Positions 24,607 through 33,755 of a stretch of DNA of 64,000 nt are shown one piece after another. Position 1 is the stretch's first letter. Every line of letters begins with the position of its first letter. Origin of the DNA: an uncultured Bacteroidales bacterium (GTDB lineage: Bacteria; Bacteroidota; Bacteroidia; Bacteroidales; UBA932); NCBI GenBank assembly GCA_900318955.1, contig ONMJ01000005.1:46269-110268 (forward strand). Reading direction: 5' to 3'. A program made the position numbers and the translations under genes. The notes under the pieces are model-generated. The model had not been told where the DNA came from. It ran no database searches and worked only from the letters and a program-made list of their open reading frames with translations.

Positions 24607-25766
24607 ATCAGCTCCAGGACGAGACTCACATCTCCGAAACGGAGAGTCCTACCGGAATACTTTTCTACGAAATTGCGAGTCAGTTGACCCCTCCATACAA
24701 TGTCATCCCTGGTATTCAGGGGAATCTCCAGGTCAAAACCATAATTCTTGGAATTGTACTTGACAGTTGCTGAGCATTTCCACGTTGTCCGGGATCCACC
24801 ATCGTCTTCGGTTATAATAAAGGCGCATGAACTGAGATTATCCGTCCACTCTGAGACTATTATCGCATTGAAAGGCAGCACCTTATCAACCTGGTTCCTT
24901 CTTACCACTATCATAAAATCCGAGACCGTAGGAGAATACACTGCAATCTCCGCTTCTGTTCTGGCATTGAATCCCTCGATAGACCCGCATTTAACAAAGA
25001 ATTCTGAAGCGCCTGAGAGCCAGGAGTCATAAGGTCTCGTAGCACGGAAGGATCTCAGAATCAATGTTTTGAAATCCTTTTCTGACTTAACTGAAATAGT
25101 TCCTCCTCCGCTCCCCCAATCTGGGTCTTCACGGCGAAGCATCTCGATGGTCTTATAGGATGCATCCTCATTGAAATTCACCACCCAGACCGGATTCTTT
25201 CGGGCATACTCTTCACTTACCACTATCTCCTCGCCGGAAAGAGTGTAGCCGACATTCTTCGAGGCTCCGTCAAGAGGATCATAAGTAATGACCGGGAGAG
25301 ACTCCCCGTCCCACTCGTCGGAATATGGCCAGTATATCTGCATATCCGAATCCGAAAGAGAAGCAAGATATTCTTCCGCTGATCCCCCCTCGGAAGAACG
25401 AGTTGAATACCTCTCCCGGACAGCTTCCGCAATCAAATCCTTCAATGGCCTATCATAGACCGTCGGCTCCGACTTTGTAATCTCCTCGCCAACACCGGTC
25501 CCTGGCGAGGCAAAAACATTCTTCATCGTATACTCCTCGTCATAACCATTTGCGGTCGAGGTGTTTACGGCACGGGATACCTCCTCCATCTGGCTCGCGC
25601 CGAGGGGCACAGACGAAAGAAGGCGGGCAAGGTCGTCAAGAGTTATTGCCTCTTCTTTCCTGTCTTCGGTATGCTTTAGAACATTGTCATCCAACTCTTC
25701 GCAAGAGAGGAACGAGACCGCGGCAAGAGCTGCCGCAAAAACCAATTCAATTCTGTACTTTTTCAT
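24603..25766 (-). CDS. Lipoprotein of unknown function
   Basis: A 387-residue lipoprotein: signal peptide and lipobox FLSC near residue 22, followed by acidic, Ser/Glu-rich sequence and beta-rich segments (VWVVNFNEDASYKTIEML, FMIVVRRNQVDKVLPFNAIIVSEWTDNLSSC region). I do not recognise a domain. It is flanked by the convergent U32 gene (4-nt overlap at the ends) and by the prmC terminator upstream, so it is probably monocistronic. GTACTTTG on the minus strand about 20 nt before the ATG may be its -7 box. Confidence 0.6.
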   Translation of the reverse strand: MKKYRIELVFAAALAAVSFLSCEELDDNVLKHTEDRKEEAITLDDLARLLSSVPLGASQMEEVSRAVNTSTANGYDEEYTMKNVFASPGTGVGEEITKSEPTVYDRPLKDLIAEAVRERYSTRSSEGGSAEEYLASLSDSDMQIYWPYSDEWDGESLPVITYDPLDGASKNVGYTLSGEEIVVSEEYARKNPVWVVNFNEDASYKTIEMLRREDPDWGSGGGTISVKSEKDFKTLILRSFRATRPYDSWLSGASEFFVKCGSIEGFNARTEAEIAVYSPTVSDFMIVVRRNQVDKVLPFNAIIVSEWTDNLSSCAFIITEDDGGSRTTWKCSATVKYNSKNYGFDLEIPLNTRDDIVWRGQLTRNFVEKYSGRTLRFGDVSLVLELI

Positions 25767-25810
25767 AGTCTATTCTTTTTGCAAAGTACAGAATAACTAT
25801 CCGTTTAAAA

Positions 25811-25838
25811 AAATTATCACACGGATAATTTAAAAATC
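25811..25838 (-). terminator. Terminator of the PBP1A-ddl-prmC operon
   Basis: On the minus strand an 8-bp stem AAATTATC/GATAATTT (25824-25831 with 25811-25818) with a 5-nt loop is followed by a run of Ts (25810 downward). It lies about 25 nt past the prmC stop. Confidence 0.7.
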
Positions 25839-25854
25839 GGCCTTAGAGCAACCT

Positions 25855-26709
25855 CTAAAGCCGTTTTTCAAACAAAACGAAGCGAAATTTTTCATAAAAA
25901 TCGGGGATAATCTCAACTTTTTCGAACCCCTCGTCCCGAAAAACAGCCGCTGTTTCTTCAGAAAAATGCTCATTTATCTCAACTATTCCGAACCCTTTGG
26001 GAGCTAAAAGAACTTTCGCCCAATGAGCGATTGCACGATAAGGCGAAAGAGGATCCTCTTCAGAGGTGAAAAGAGCTAAGGCCGGTTCATAGTCGAGTAC
26101 GTTACGTCTCATCTGAGAGCGCTCCCGGGGGAGAATATACGGAGGATTCGAAACGATTATATCGAACCGCTCTCTTCCGTAGTCCTTTGGCTCAGAGAAA
26201 ATGTCTCCCTCATAAAAAGAAGGGGCATTCCCTTCCGAAAACTGGCCCCTAGCTACCTCCAGTGCCTTTTCTGATATATCGACTCCTACAACATCCGACC
26301 CAGGAACAGATAGCGACAGTATCCACGCAATGCATCCTGATCCGGTACATAGATCAAGGATGCGGGGAGAGCTGAATGCAGAAACGCGGGAAAGAACCTC
26401 CCTGCAGAGAACTTCCGTCTCGGGGCGCGGGATAAGGGTCGAAGAGTCTACCTTGAAACGCCTTCCCATGAATTCTTCATAGCCTAGAACATACTGGATT
26501 GGTTCCCAAGCCCTCAGTCGCTCCAAAGAAGACTCCAGCGCCGGAATTTTCGAGGAATCGACTTCGAGGGACGGGTTTATAATGTAGGCATACCTATCCA
26601 CTCCAAGGACCTCACTCACAAGAAGGGAAACAATATTCCTGGCCTCTCCCTCAGGGTAGATTTCCCGAAGGGAAGCTTCCCCCCTGGAGATGAACTCCTT
26701 TAGAAGCAT
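25855..26709 (-). CDS. prmC: Release factor glutamine methyltransferase
   Basis: A 284-residue S-adenosylmethionine-dependent methyltransferase that modifies the GGQ glutamine of release factors. The N-terminal helical domain is followed by QYVLGYEEFMGRRFKV, the SAM loop ILDLCTGSGCIAWILS and the catalytic IVSNPPYI (NPPY). Standard length. Its ATG overlaps the ddl stop (TAATG), so it is translationally coupled and is the last gene before a terminator. Confidence 0.95.
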   Translation of the reverse strand: MLLKEFISRGEASLREIYPEGEARNIVSLLVSEVLGVDRYAYIINPSLEVDSSKIPALESSLERLRAWEPIQYVLGYEEFMGRRFKVDSSTLIPRPETEVLCREVLSRVSAFSSPRILDLCTGSGCIAWILSLSVPGSDVVGVDISEKALEVARGQFSEGNAPSFYEGDIFSEPKDYGRERFDIIVSNPPYILPRERSQMRRNVLDYEPALALFTSEEDPLSPYRAIAHWAKVLLAPKGFGIVEINEHFSEETAAVFRDEGFEKVEIIPDFYEKFRFVLFEKRL

Positions 26710-27725
26710 TAGGAATTCTCGATTATCGTAGAGAGGAACGAAGTAATATCCATCCCGGCGGCACGGATCATCTTCGGCACCAAAGAAGCATTGGTCATAC
26801 CGGGGATAATGTTCACTTCAATGAAATAAAGACCATCCTCGGCTGAAATGTAATCCATTCTGACTACTCCCTTGCACCCGAGGCGCTTGTAGATCATGCA
26901 AGTCGTCTCCTGGACCTGGGCGGCGAGAGCATCCGGAATCTCCGCAGGACAGATTTCGCTGCTCTTTCCATTGTACTTGGCATCGTAGTCAAAATACTCG
27001 TTCGAGGTTATGATCTCTATGACCGGGAGGGCCTTGACTTCCTTGCCGTCAAAATAAACTCCACAAGTGAGTTCGCGGCCGACTATGGCTTTTTCGACAA
27101 TGACAGTTTCTCCCTCGGAGAAAGCAAAATTGATTGCCTCGGGAAGGTCTTCCGCCTTCTTAACCTTCGTCACGCCAAAACTTGAACCTCCGTTGGTCGG
27201 CTTGACGAAAACCGGCAGCCCAAGCTTCTCTACAGCCTCTTTTGAGAAAGCCTCAACGTCCATTCCCTTGTTAATAAACGCATCCGGAGCGAGTTTTACA
27301 AAGTCGAGGTCGCGAAGATAATTCTTGCAGGTGAATTTGTTGAAAGCAACCGTCGTAACGAAAGCGCTGCAGCTTGAGAATGGAATACCCAGCATCTCGA
27401 AATACCCTTGGAGAAGACCTGTCTCCCCCGGTGCCCCGTGCTGCATTATATAGACATAATCGAATTTCACCTTCTCGCCAAGTACATTGACAGAAAAGTC
27501 ATTCTTGTCAATTTGCGGGCGAGCACCTTCCGGGAAGGGAATTCTCATCGAATTGGCCTTTCTCATCGCCACAAGAGACCACTCGCCGTGACGCGCGAAA
27601 ATCTCATAGACGTCATATTTGAATTCATCAATACGGGAAGCGGTGAATTCTCCGCTCCTGCAGGAAACCTCCCACTCCGAGGAATCGCTGCCGTACATGA
27701 CGGCCACACTCTTGATTTTGGACAT
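26709..27725 (-). CDS. ddl: D-alanine--D-alanine ligase
   Basis: A 338-residue ATP-grasp ligase forming the D-Ala-D-Ala end of the peptidoglycan stem peptide. Evidence: QHGAPGETGLLQGYFEMLGIPF near residue 90, the ATP-grasp lid LPVFVKPTNGGSSFGVTKV, the VEKAIVGRELTCGVY strand and the C-terminal YFIEVNIIPGMTNASLVPK metal/substrate loop. It lies 5 nt after the PBP1A stop and overlaps prmC by one base. A cell-wall operon. Confidence 0.96.
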   Translation of the reverse strand: MSKIKSVAVMYGSDSSEWEVSCRSGEFTASRIDEFKYDVYEIFARHGEWSLVAMRKANSMRIPFPEGARPQIDKNDFSVNVLGEKVKFDYVYIMQHGAPGETGLLQGYFEMLGIPFSSCSAFVTTVAFNKFTCKNYLRDLDFVKLAPDAFINKGMDVEAFSKEAVEKLGLPVFVKPTNGGSSFGVTKVKKAEDLPEAINFAFSEGETVIVEKAIVGRELTCGVYFDGKEVKALPVIEIITSNEYFDYDAKYNGKSSEICPAEIPDALAAQVQETTCMIYKRLGCKGVVRMDYISAEDGLYFIEVNIIPGMTNASLVPKMIRAAGMDITSFLSTIIENS

Positions 27726-27730
27726 ATCTT

Positions 27731-30019
27731 CTATTCGAAATAATAATCTTCAAGTTTTTCAGTTTCTCTATCTTCCTGGCTCATGCCGGATCCGGTGCAT
27801 CCTATGGACACATCTTCGGGGACAACGAAGACATCCGACGAGGAAATGCCGAGTGTCCCGTCCGCAATGCATTTTTTCATCCATATGCCCCAAATAGGAA
27901 GAGCCACATTCGCTCCCTGGCCAAGGGCGGTGGAAGAGAAATGGACATATCTGTCCTCGGCTCCCGCCCATACTCCGGCCGTAATCGATGGGGTATATCC
28001 AATGAACCATCCGTCTGAGTTGTCATTGGTAGTTCCGGTCTTTCCGGCAATCTGCCCGGTGAGGCCATACCTCCCGCGAAGCCTTCCGGCCGTACCGCCG
28101 TCGACAACCGAGCGCATCATATCAATCATTCGATATGCCGCGCTTGCAGAGATCGCTTCCCTCTTCCTCTCGGGAACTTGGGTGAGGACATTACCCTCCC
28201 TGTCTTCTATTCTCGTGACAAAAACAGGGGCGGTATAGATACCTCCCGAAGGGAAGGTGTTGTATGCGGTAACCATCTCATAAACAGATAGATCCGCTGC
28301 TCCAACGCAAAGCGAAGCGACCGGGTCCACATAGCTCCCGATACCCATTGTACGCATGACCCTTATCATCTGTTCAGGGCCGAACTGTTTCATCAGATAT
28401 GCGGAAACAGAGTTGGAACTCTGGGCAAGTCCCCAGCGAAGGCTGACCATTTCCCCATTGGCATGAGGGTCCTGAGGACTCCAGGTACGATCTTGATTGA
28501 CGACAATTATAGGAGGGGTATTGGGGACCATATCGCACTGGGTCATTCCCATCTCCATCGCCAGTGTATACAGATAAGGTTTTATGGTCGAACCGACCTG
28601 CCTCTTGCCCTGACGGACGTTATCATACTTGAAATACCTGTAGTTCGGGCCACCTACATATGCTCTGATATGGCCGGTATTAGGCTCGATTGCCATAAAT
28701 GCCGCCCTATAGAAAGACTTGTAATAACGAATCGAATCGTCAGGGGTCATGACGGTATCCCTGTATCCCGGCTTCTCCCATGTAAATACCCTCATCTTCT
28801 GCGGCTCGGAGAAACTCTTGCGAATCTGTGCATCCGTATAGCCGGAGGCCTTCATCATACGTGTCCTGTCGCTCCAGCGACGGGCCTGATTCATCGCGAC
28901 ATCAATGATTTCCTGACTCGTGTCTGAAGAGAAGGGAGCGCTCTTTCGATTCTTGAGCTCGCGTGCGAAAGCCTTCTGGATATTCTTTCCAAGATGCTCA
29001 GCCACAGCTTCTTCCGCATACTTCTGCATCTTATAGTTAATGGTCGTATATATGCGGAGGCCATCCTCGTCGAGATTGTAGGGAGTCCCGTCTGCCTTGG
29101 TGTTCTTATTCAGCCATCCGTAGAGGGCATCATCCGCCCAGAGCAGAGAATCGACCCTGTAGTCCTCAACACTATTGTAATCGGATCTCTTCGGCTTTTT
29201 GGCGCTCATGGCGTTTCGAAGCATATCCCTGAAATAAGGGGCGATTCCGGTTGTGCGGTCTACATCTCTTGAGTGAAGCTCTATCGGAAGCTGCTGGAGA
29301 GAATCACACTCCGCCTTTGTCAGATAGCCGTTTTTCTTCATTCGAGAAAGCACCAGATTGCGTCTTCCAAGGGCAAGATCGGGGTTGATGGCAGGATTGT
29401 ACCTTGTCGGCTTATTGATCATTCCGACAAGAACTGCGCTCTCCTCGACTGTAAGCTCGGAAGGTTTCTTACCAAAGAAAAGGGAGGAAGCGGACTGGAT
29501 GCCATAGGAATTACTTCCGAAGAAGACGGCATTGAGGTACATGTCCACTATCTCTTCCTTGGTGTAGTTGCGCTCGAGTTTTACGGCCGTTATCCATTCG
29601 CGAAGCTTGATCCAGACCATCCCCAGCTTGGATCTCACCTCCCTCCTCGGATAGAGGGTCTTGGCCAGCTGCTGGGTAATCGTACTGCCGCCGCCCTGAC
29701 TGGACTTGTTGAGAAGAAGAGTTTTGAACGCAACCCTGAAAAGGGACTGCATATCTATTCCGGAGTGGCTGTAGAACCTCTCGTCCTCGGTTGAAACGGT
29801 CGCAGCGACTAGACTTGGTGACAGTTCGTCATAGCTGACGAATGTCCTGTTTTCGGTATGATAAGTGGTAAGAATCTCGCCCTCTTCGGCGATGACCTGG
29901 GTTGCAAGCTTGCTATCCGGATTCTCAAGTTCTTCAATTGTCGGGATATCCGAGAACGCCCATACCAGTCCAAGCAGTACGGCCACAAGGACTGTACTTT
30001 CCTTCATCATAATAACCAT
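27731..30019 (-). CDS. Class A penicillin-binding protein 1A
   Basis: About 762 residues; bifunctional peptidoglycan glycosyltransferase/transpeptidase anchored by one N-terminal helix. The GT51 motifs are ATEDERF-type (VSTEDERFYSHSGIDMQ) and GGSTITQQLAKTLYPRR. The transpeptidase motifs are the serine of GSTIKPYLY, SSN in AQSSNSVSAYL, and KTG in IAGKTGTTNDNSDG. The cytoplasmic N terminus is very short; ATG at 30019, 30010 or 30007 are all possible starts. First gene of the operon with ddl and prmC. An inverted repeat AAGACC/GGTCTT lies just upstream of the start. Confidence 0.94.
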   Translation of the reverse strand: MVIMMKESTVLVAVLLGLVWAFSDIPTIEELENPDSKLATQVIAEEGEILTTYHTENRTFVSYDELSPSLVAATVSTEDERFYSHSGIDMQSLFRVAFKTLLLNKSSQGGGSTITQQLAKTLYPRREVRSKLGMVWIKLREWITAVKLERNYTKEEIVDMYLNAVFFGSNSYGIQSASSLFFGKKPSELTVEESAVLVGMINKPTRYNPAINPDLALGRRNLVLSRMKKNGYLTKAECDSLQQLPIELHSRDVDRTTGIAPYFRDMLRNAMSAKKPKRSDYNSVEDYRVDSLLWADDALYGWLNKNTKADGTPYNLDEDGLRIYTTINYKMQKYAEEAVAEHLGKNIQKAFARELKNRKSAPFSSDTSQEIIDVAMNQARRWSDRTRMMKASGYTDAQIRKSFSEPQKMRVFTWEKPGYRDTVMTPDDSIRYYKSFYRAAFMAIEPNTGHIRAYVGGPNYRYFKYDNVRQGKRQVGSTIKPYLYTLAMEMGMTQCDMVPNTPPIIVVNQDRTWSPQDPHANGEMVSLRWGLAQSSNSVSAYLMKQFGPEQMIRVMRTMGIGSYVDPVASLCVGAADLSVYEMVTAYNTFPSGGIYTAPVFVTRIEDREGNVLTQVPERKREAISASAAYRMIDMMRSVVDGGTAGRLRGRYGLTGQIAGKTGTTNDNSDGWFIGYTPSITAGVWAGAEDRYVHFSSTALGQGANVALPIWGIWMKKCIADGTLGISSSDVFVVPEDVSIGCTGSGMSQEDRETEKLEDYYFE

Positions 30020-30138
30020 TTTACAAGACCTTAGGTCTTGAGCCTAGCAAGGCAAAATAATGATTTACAAAATTAGCGATAAAATTTGGATAATTCCCTC
30101 GAAAAGGGTTTACTTTGCAGAAAATTTACGAAGAGACT

Positions 30139-32433
30139 ATGAAGGGAAAGAATCTGATAATCGTTGAGTCTCCGGGAAAAGTTGATAAGATCAGGCATTT
30201 TCTCGGTGATGATTTCGTTGTCAAGGCAAGCAAAGGGCACATTCGTGACCTGGATGAGAAAAAACTTGGAATTGATATAGAGCACGGATTTCGTCCGGAA
30301 TATGTGATTCCTGACGACAAGAAGAAAGTGGTCGCAGAGCTGAAATCTCTTGCCTCAAAGGCGGATACCATCTGGCTGGCATCCGATGAAGACCGCGAAG
30401 GGGAAGCTATCGCATGGCATCTTTTCGATGTCCTGGGACTCAGTAGGAGTAATACGAAACGTATCGTTTTCAACGAAATAACCAAAGACGCGATACTTAA
30501 CGCCATCAAGGAGCCGAGGGATATCGACATGAATCTTGTCGATGCACAGCAGGCCCGCCGCGTCCTCGACCGCCTTGTAGGATTTGAGCTTTCCCCTATT
30601 CTGTGGAGAAAGGTCCAGCCGAAGCTCTCGGCAGGAAGAGTACAGAGTGTCGCCCTCCGCCTTGTCGTGGACAGGGAGAAAGAGATTATCGCTTTCCAAA
30701 ATGAGGCTTATTACCGCGTAGAAGGCACATTCATCGCGGGAAACACCCCCTTCAAAGCAGCGCTCGAGAATCGTTTCTCCACCAAAGAGGAAGCACGAAA
30801 ATTCCTTGAGGACAGCATTGGAGCAACTTACGCCGTGAGCAGCGTAGAAAAGAAAGAGGGCATCCGCATGCCTTCAAGTCCGTTCACGACCTCGACTCTT
30901 CAGCAGGAAGCGGCAAGACGGCTTCATTTCCCTGTAAGCACGACCATGAGGGTCGCTCAGACCCTTTATGAAAAAGGTCTCATTACATACATGAGAACCG
31001 ACTCTACCAATCTGTCCAGCCTCGCTCTTGGAGCGGCTAAAAAATACATTACAGAGACCTTCGGGACAGATTATTCCCGTCCGAGGCAGTTCAAGACCAA
31101 ATCCAAGGGCGCGCAGGAAGCCCATGAGGCGATAAGACCCACATATCTCGGCAATCCTTCGATTGAAGGGACGGCTCAGGAAAAGAAGCTTTACGAGCTC
31201 ATATGGAAAAGGACAATAGCATCCCAGATGGCGGAAGCCAAGGTGCTTGCCACAACCATTAAAATCTCTTCGGATAAAAGAGATGAAAAGTATGTCGCAA
31301 ACGCCAACGAGGTTCTTTTCGACGGCTTTTTGAAGGTATATTCCGGAAGTGACGACAGTTCTTCGGATATAGTTGTCCTGCCTTCTATCGGAGAGGGAGA
31401 AATCCTTCGCGACAAATCTATTGTTGCCGAAGCGAAATTCACAGCAGCCCCTCCGCGTTACTCGGAAGGGACTTTGATCAAAAAACTCGATGAGCTCGGA
31501 ATCGGACGTCCTTCAACATACGTCCCGACAATTGAGACCATAAAGCATCGCGACTATATCGTCGTTGGGGACAAGGAAGGCAAAAAGGTGGCTACCGAAT
31601 CATTCACTCTCTCCGGCGGAAAAATTTCTTCTAAGGAGAAGATGGAGACAATCGGCGCAGAAAAGGGCAGATTGATTCCCCAGGAGATCGGAGTCATCGT
31701 GACAGACTATCTCCAGAAGAACTTCCCTGACATCCTCGATTATGATTTCACCGCCTCCGTAGAGAAAGAATTCGATGAGATTGCAGGAGGAGAAGTCGTC
31801 TGGAACTCAGCTATTTCCGAGTTTTATACCCCCTTCCACAAGAGGGTCAGTGAAGTCCTCTCCAGCAAAGATTACGCAAGGGTGAACCGGGAAATCGGGA
31901 AAGACCCCGCTACCGGAGAAACGATAGTGGCAAAGTATGGCCAGTGGGGGCCTTATGTCCAGAAAGGCGAAGGAGAAAACAGGGTCTATGCTTCCCTCGG
32001 AAAAGGGCAGCTCATAGAGAATATCACCCTGGAAGAGGCGCTGAAGCTTTTCGCTCTCCCGAGGACCGTCGGCCAGATTGACGGAGTGGATGTCATCGCC
32101 ATGAAGGGGAAATATGGCCCTTACCTTAAATTCGGGGACAAGAACTTCAAGCTTCCTCGCGGGAACGATCCCCTTACAATAACCATTGAAAAATGTAAGG
32201 ATATTATTGAGGCCGAGGCGGCTCCCAAGCAGGCCCAAGAGGCGATTTCCGAGTTCGACGGAGGAAATATCAAGGTTATTGAAGGTCGTTACGGTCCATA
32301 TATCAAGGCTGGGAATTCGAATTATAAGATACCTAAAGGGAAGGACGCCGCAACACTGACCGAGGCTGACTGTAAAGAGATTATAGCGTCATCAAAGCCG
32401 ACCTCTTCTTCTAGAAGAAGATTCAGCAAGTAA
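30139..32433 (+). CDS. topA: DNA topoisomerase I
   Basis: A 764-residue type IA topoisomerase relaxing negative supercoils. It begins with the Toprim domain (LIIVESPGKVDKIRHFL and the acidic DEDREGEAIAWH), contains the active tyrosine in GLITYMRTDSTNLS and the GIGRPSTYVPTIETI motif. C-terminal repeats of the YGPYLKFG/YGPYIKAG type replace zinc fingers, as usual in Bacteroidetes. The ATG at 30139 begins MKGKNLIIVESPGK; an in-frame upstream ATG at 30115 would lie inside the promoter region. TTACTTTG at about 30110 is a probable -7 box. Confidence 0.96.
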   Translation: MKGKNLIIVESPGKVDKIRHFLGDDFVVKASKGHIRDLDEKKLGIDIEHGFRPEYVIPDDKKKVVAELKSLASKADTIWLASDEDREGEAIAWHLFDVLGLSRSNTKRIVFNEITKDAILNAIKEPRDIDMNLVDAQQARRVLDRLVGFELSPILWRKVQPKLSAGRVQSVALRLVVDREKEIIAFQNEAYYRVEGTFIAGNTPFKAALENRFSTKEEARKFLEDSIGATYAVSSVEKKEGIRMPSSPFTTSTLQQEAARRLHFPVSTTMRVAQTLYEKGLITYMRTDSTNLSSLALGAAKKYITETFGTDYSRPRQFKTKSKGAQEAHEAIRPTYLGNPSIEGTAQEKKLYELIWKRTIASQMAEAKVLATTIKISSDKRDEKYVANANEVLFDGFLKVYSGSDDSSSDIVVLPSIGEGEILRDKSIVAEAKFTAAPPRYSEGTLIKKLDELGIGRPSTYVPTIETIKHRDYIVVGDKEGKKVATESFTLSGGKISSKEKMETIGAEKGRLIPQEIGVIVTDYLQKNFPDILDYDFTASVEKEFDEIAGGEVVWNSAISEFYTPFHKRVSEVLSSKDYARVNREIGKDPATGETIVAKYGQWGPYVQKGEGENRVYASLGKGQLIENITLEEALKLFALPRTVGQIDGVDVIAMKGKYGPYLKFGDKNFKLPRGNDPLTITIEKCKDIIEAEAAPKQAQEAISEFDGGNIKVIEGRYGPYIKAGNSNYKIPKGKDAATLTEADCKEIIASSKPTSSSRRRFSK

Positions 32434-32483
32434 AAGATTATTAGAGAATTAAAAAAATTTATTATCTTTGTGCTAATAATCTT
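32434..32483 (+). promoter_or_regulatory. lrp-family gene promoter inside an 11-bp inverted repeat
   Basis: AAGATTATTAG (32434-32444) and its exact reverse complement CTAATAATCTT (32473-32483) flank a 28-nt spacer that contains a perfect -7 box TATCTTTG (32463-32470). The right arm starts within the transcribed leader. The arrangement is what an autoregulatory operator of the downstream Lrp-type gene would look like; a long-loop terminator hairpin for topA is less likely because there is no T run. Confidence 0.6.
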
Positions 32484-32500
32484 ATAAAATTATAAGCAAC

Positions 32501-32989
32501 ATGGCGTCTTACCACATTGACCAGACAGACCAAAAGATACTCGCTTTCCTTGTCAAGAATGCAAGAATGCCTTTTCTTGAGATTGCTCGCGAGTGCGGAG
32601 TTTCCGGAGCAGCTATTCACCAGAGGGTGAAAAAGCTCGAATCCAACGGTGTCATCACCGGTTCCCGGCTTCTCGTCAAGCCTCAGGCTCTAGGCCTCAA
32701 CGTTTGCGCATTCATCAGCATTTCCCTCTCCGAGGCGGGAAAGTATCAGGAAGTTATCGCCAACCTCAAGAAAATCCCGGAAATCGTAGAATGCCACTTT
32801 GTGACCGGAAAATACGCTATCCTTTCGAAAGTATATTGTTTCGACAATGACCATCTGATGGAGATCCTCCTTACCACCATCCAGAAGATACCGTACATCC
32901 AATCGACAGAGACAATGATTTCCCTCGATGAACCTATCGAGCGCCAGGTCTGGGTAAAAGAGTACAAGAACGCTTCTAAGAAAGCTTAA
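32501..32989 (+). CDS. Lrp/AsnC family transcriptional regulator
   Basis: A 162-residue regulator with an N-terminal winged helix-turn-helix (DQTDQKILAFLVKNARMPF, CGVSGAAIHQRVKKLESNGVITG) and a C-terminal RAM ligand-binding domain (VCAFISISLSEAGKYQEVIA, IPEIVECHFVTGKYAILSKV). Lrp/AsnC proteins sense amino acids and control metabolism, commonly repressing their own gene; the inverted repeat around its promoter fits that. Target genes cannot be read here. The final bases overlap the convergent ispD end by 14 nt. Confidence 0.93.
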   Translation: MASYHIDQTDQKILAFLVKNARMPFLEIARECGVSGAAIHQRVKKLESNGVITGSRLLVKPQALGLNVCAFISISLSEAGKYQEVIANLKKIPEIVECHFVTGKYAILSKVYCFDNDHLMEILLTTIQKIPYIQSTETMISLDEPIERQVWVKEYKNASKKA

Positions 32990-33674
32990 GAATCATCCCG
33001 GCGAGGGCAAGATCCTCCGGGGTTGTTATCTTGATATTGAACCTCTCTCCTTCGATATAGGAGAGAGGTATTTTATGTCGCTGTGCCACAGATGCATCAT
33101 CGGTAAAAAGAGGGTCAAAGGGCTCCGAATAAGCTTCTTTCAAGTCCTCGGAATAGAATATCTGCGGGGTCTGAGCGCCGAAAATACGACTCCTGTCGAG
33201 GGTCTCCTCCGTTGTGGAAAGAACCCCCGTCTCACGATTGCGGTCCAGCACCTTGAGGGTATCTGTCGACGGCAGTACGGGGATAAGGGCACGCACCTCG
33301 TCCATCCTCTGGAACATCTTCTCTATCAGCTCCTTGGATATGAAAGGGCGGACACCGTCATGGACCGCCACCAGAGCTCCGTCAGGAACCTTGGAAAGAG
33401 CATTCTTGACCGAATGAAACCTTGTGATTCCTCCGGAGACAAGGGTCTGCGGATAATGGAAATTATGGGTCTCGCAGTAATGTTTCCATGTCTGGAAATG
33501 CTCCTTCGGAAGAACTGTCACTATAGCAATCCCCGGACAGGCTTCAATGAACCTTTCCATAGTCAGATGCAGTACGGCTTTGTCCCCTATCGACAGGAAC
33601 TGCTTCGGAAGAGAACCTCCCATCCTCACTCCGTGCCCGCCTGCTGTGACGATAAGAAATTTTTTTCTCGGCAT
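32976..33674 (-). CDS. ispD: 2-C-methyl-D-erythritol 4-phosphate cytidylyltransferase
   Basis: A 232-residue nucleotidyltransferase of the non-mevalonate isoprenoid pathway, making CDP-methylerythritol. The N-terminal nucleotide loop is IVTAGGHGVRMGGSLPKQFL, with VAVHDGVRPFISKELI and the C-terminal FTDDASVAQRHKI and EGERFNIKITTPEDLALA. Complete and of normal length. It is divergently placed from mreB, with an AT-rich 81-nt gap between start codons. Confidence 0.94.
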   Translation of the reverse strand: MPRKKFLIVTAGGHGVRMGGSLPKQFLSIGDKAVLHLTMERFIEACPGIAIVTVLPKEHFQTWKHYCETHNFHYPQTLVSGGITRFHSVKNALSKVPDGALVAVHDGVRPFISKELIEKMFQRMDEVRALIPVLPSTDTLKVLDRNRETGVLSTTEETLDRSRIFGAQTPQIFYSEDLKEAYSEPFDPLFTDDASVAQRHKIPLSYIEGERFNIKITTPEDLALAGMILKLS

Positions 33675-33710
33675 AGCTAGATATTATACGCGAATATAAG
33701 TTTTTTTTCG

Positions 33711-33718
33711 TAAATTTG
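33711..33718 (+). promoter_or_regulatory. -7 box of the mre operon promoter
   Basis: A perfect TAAATTTG on the plus strand, 38 nt before the mreB ATG. A minus-strand TATATTCG (33692-33699), one mismatch from consensus, may serve ispD. Confidence 0.55.
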
Positions 33719-33755
33719 AGGCATATAACGTTTATTGACCCAAACCGAATTCAAT

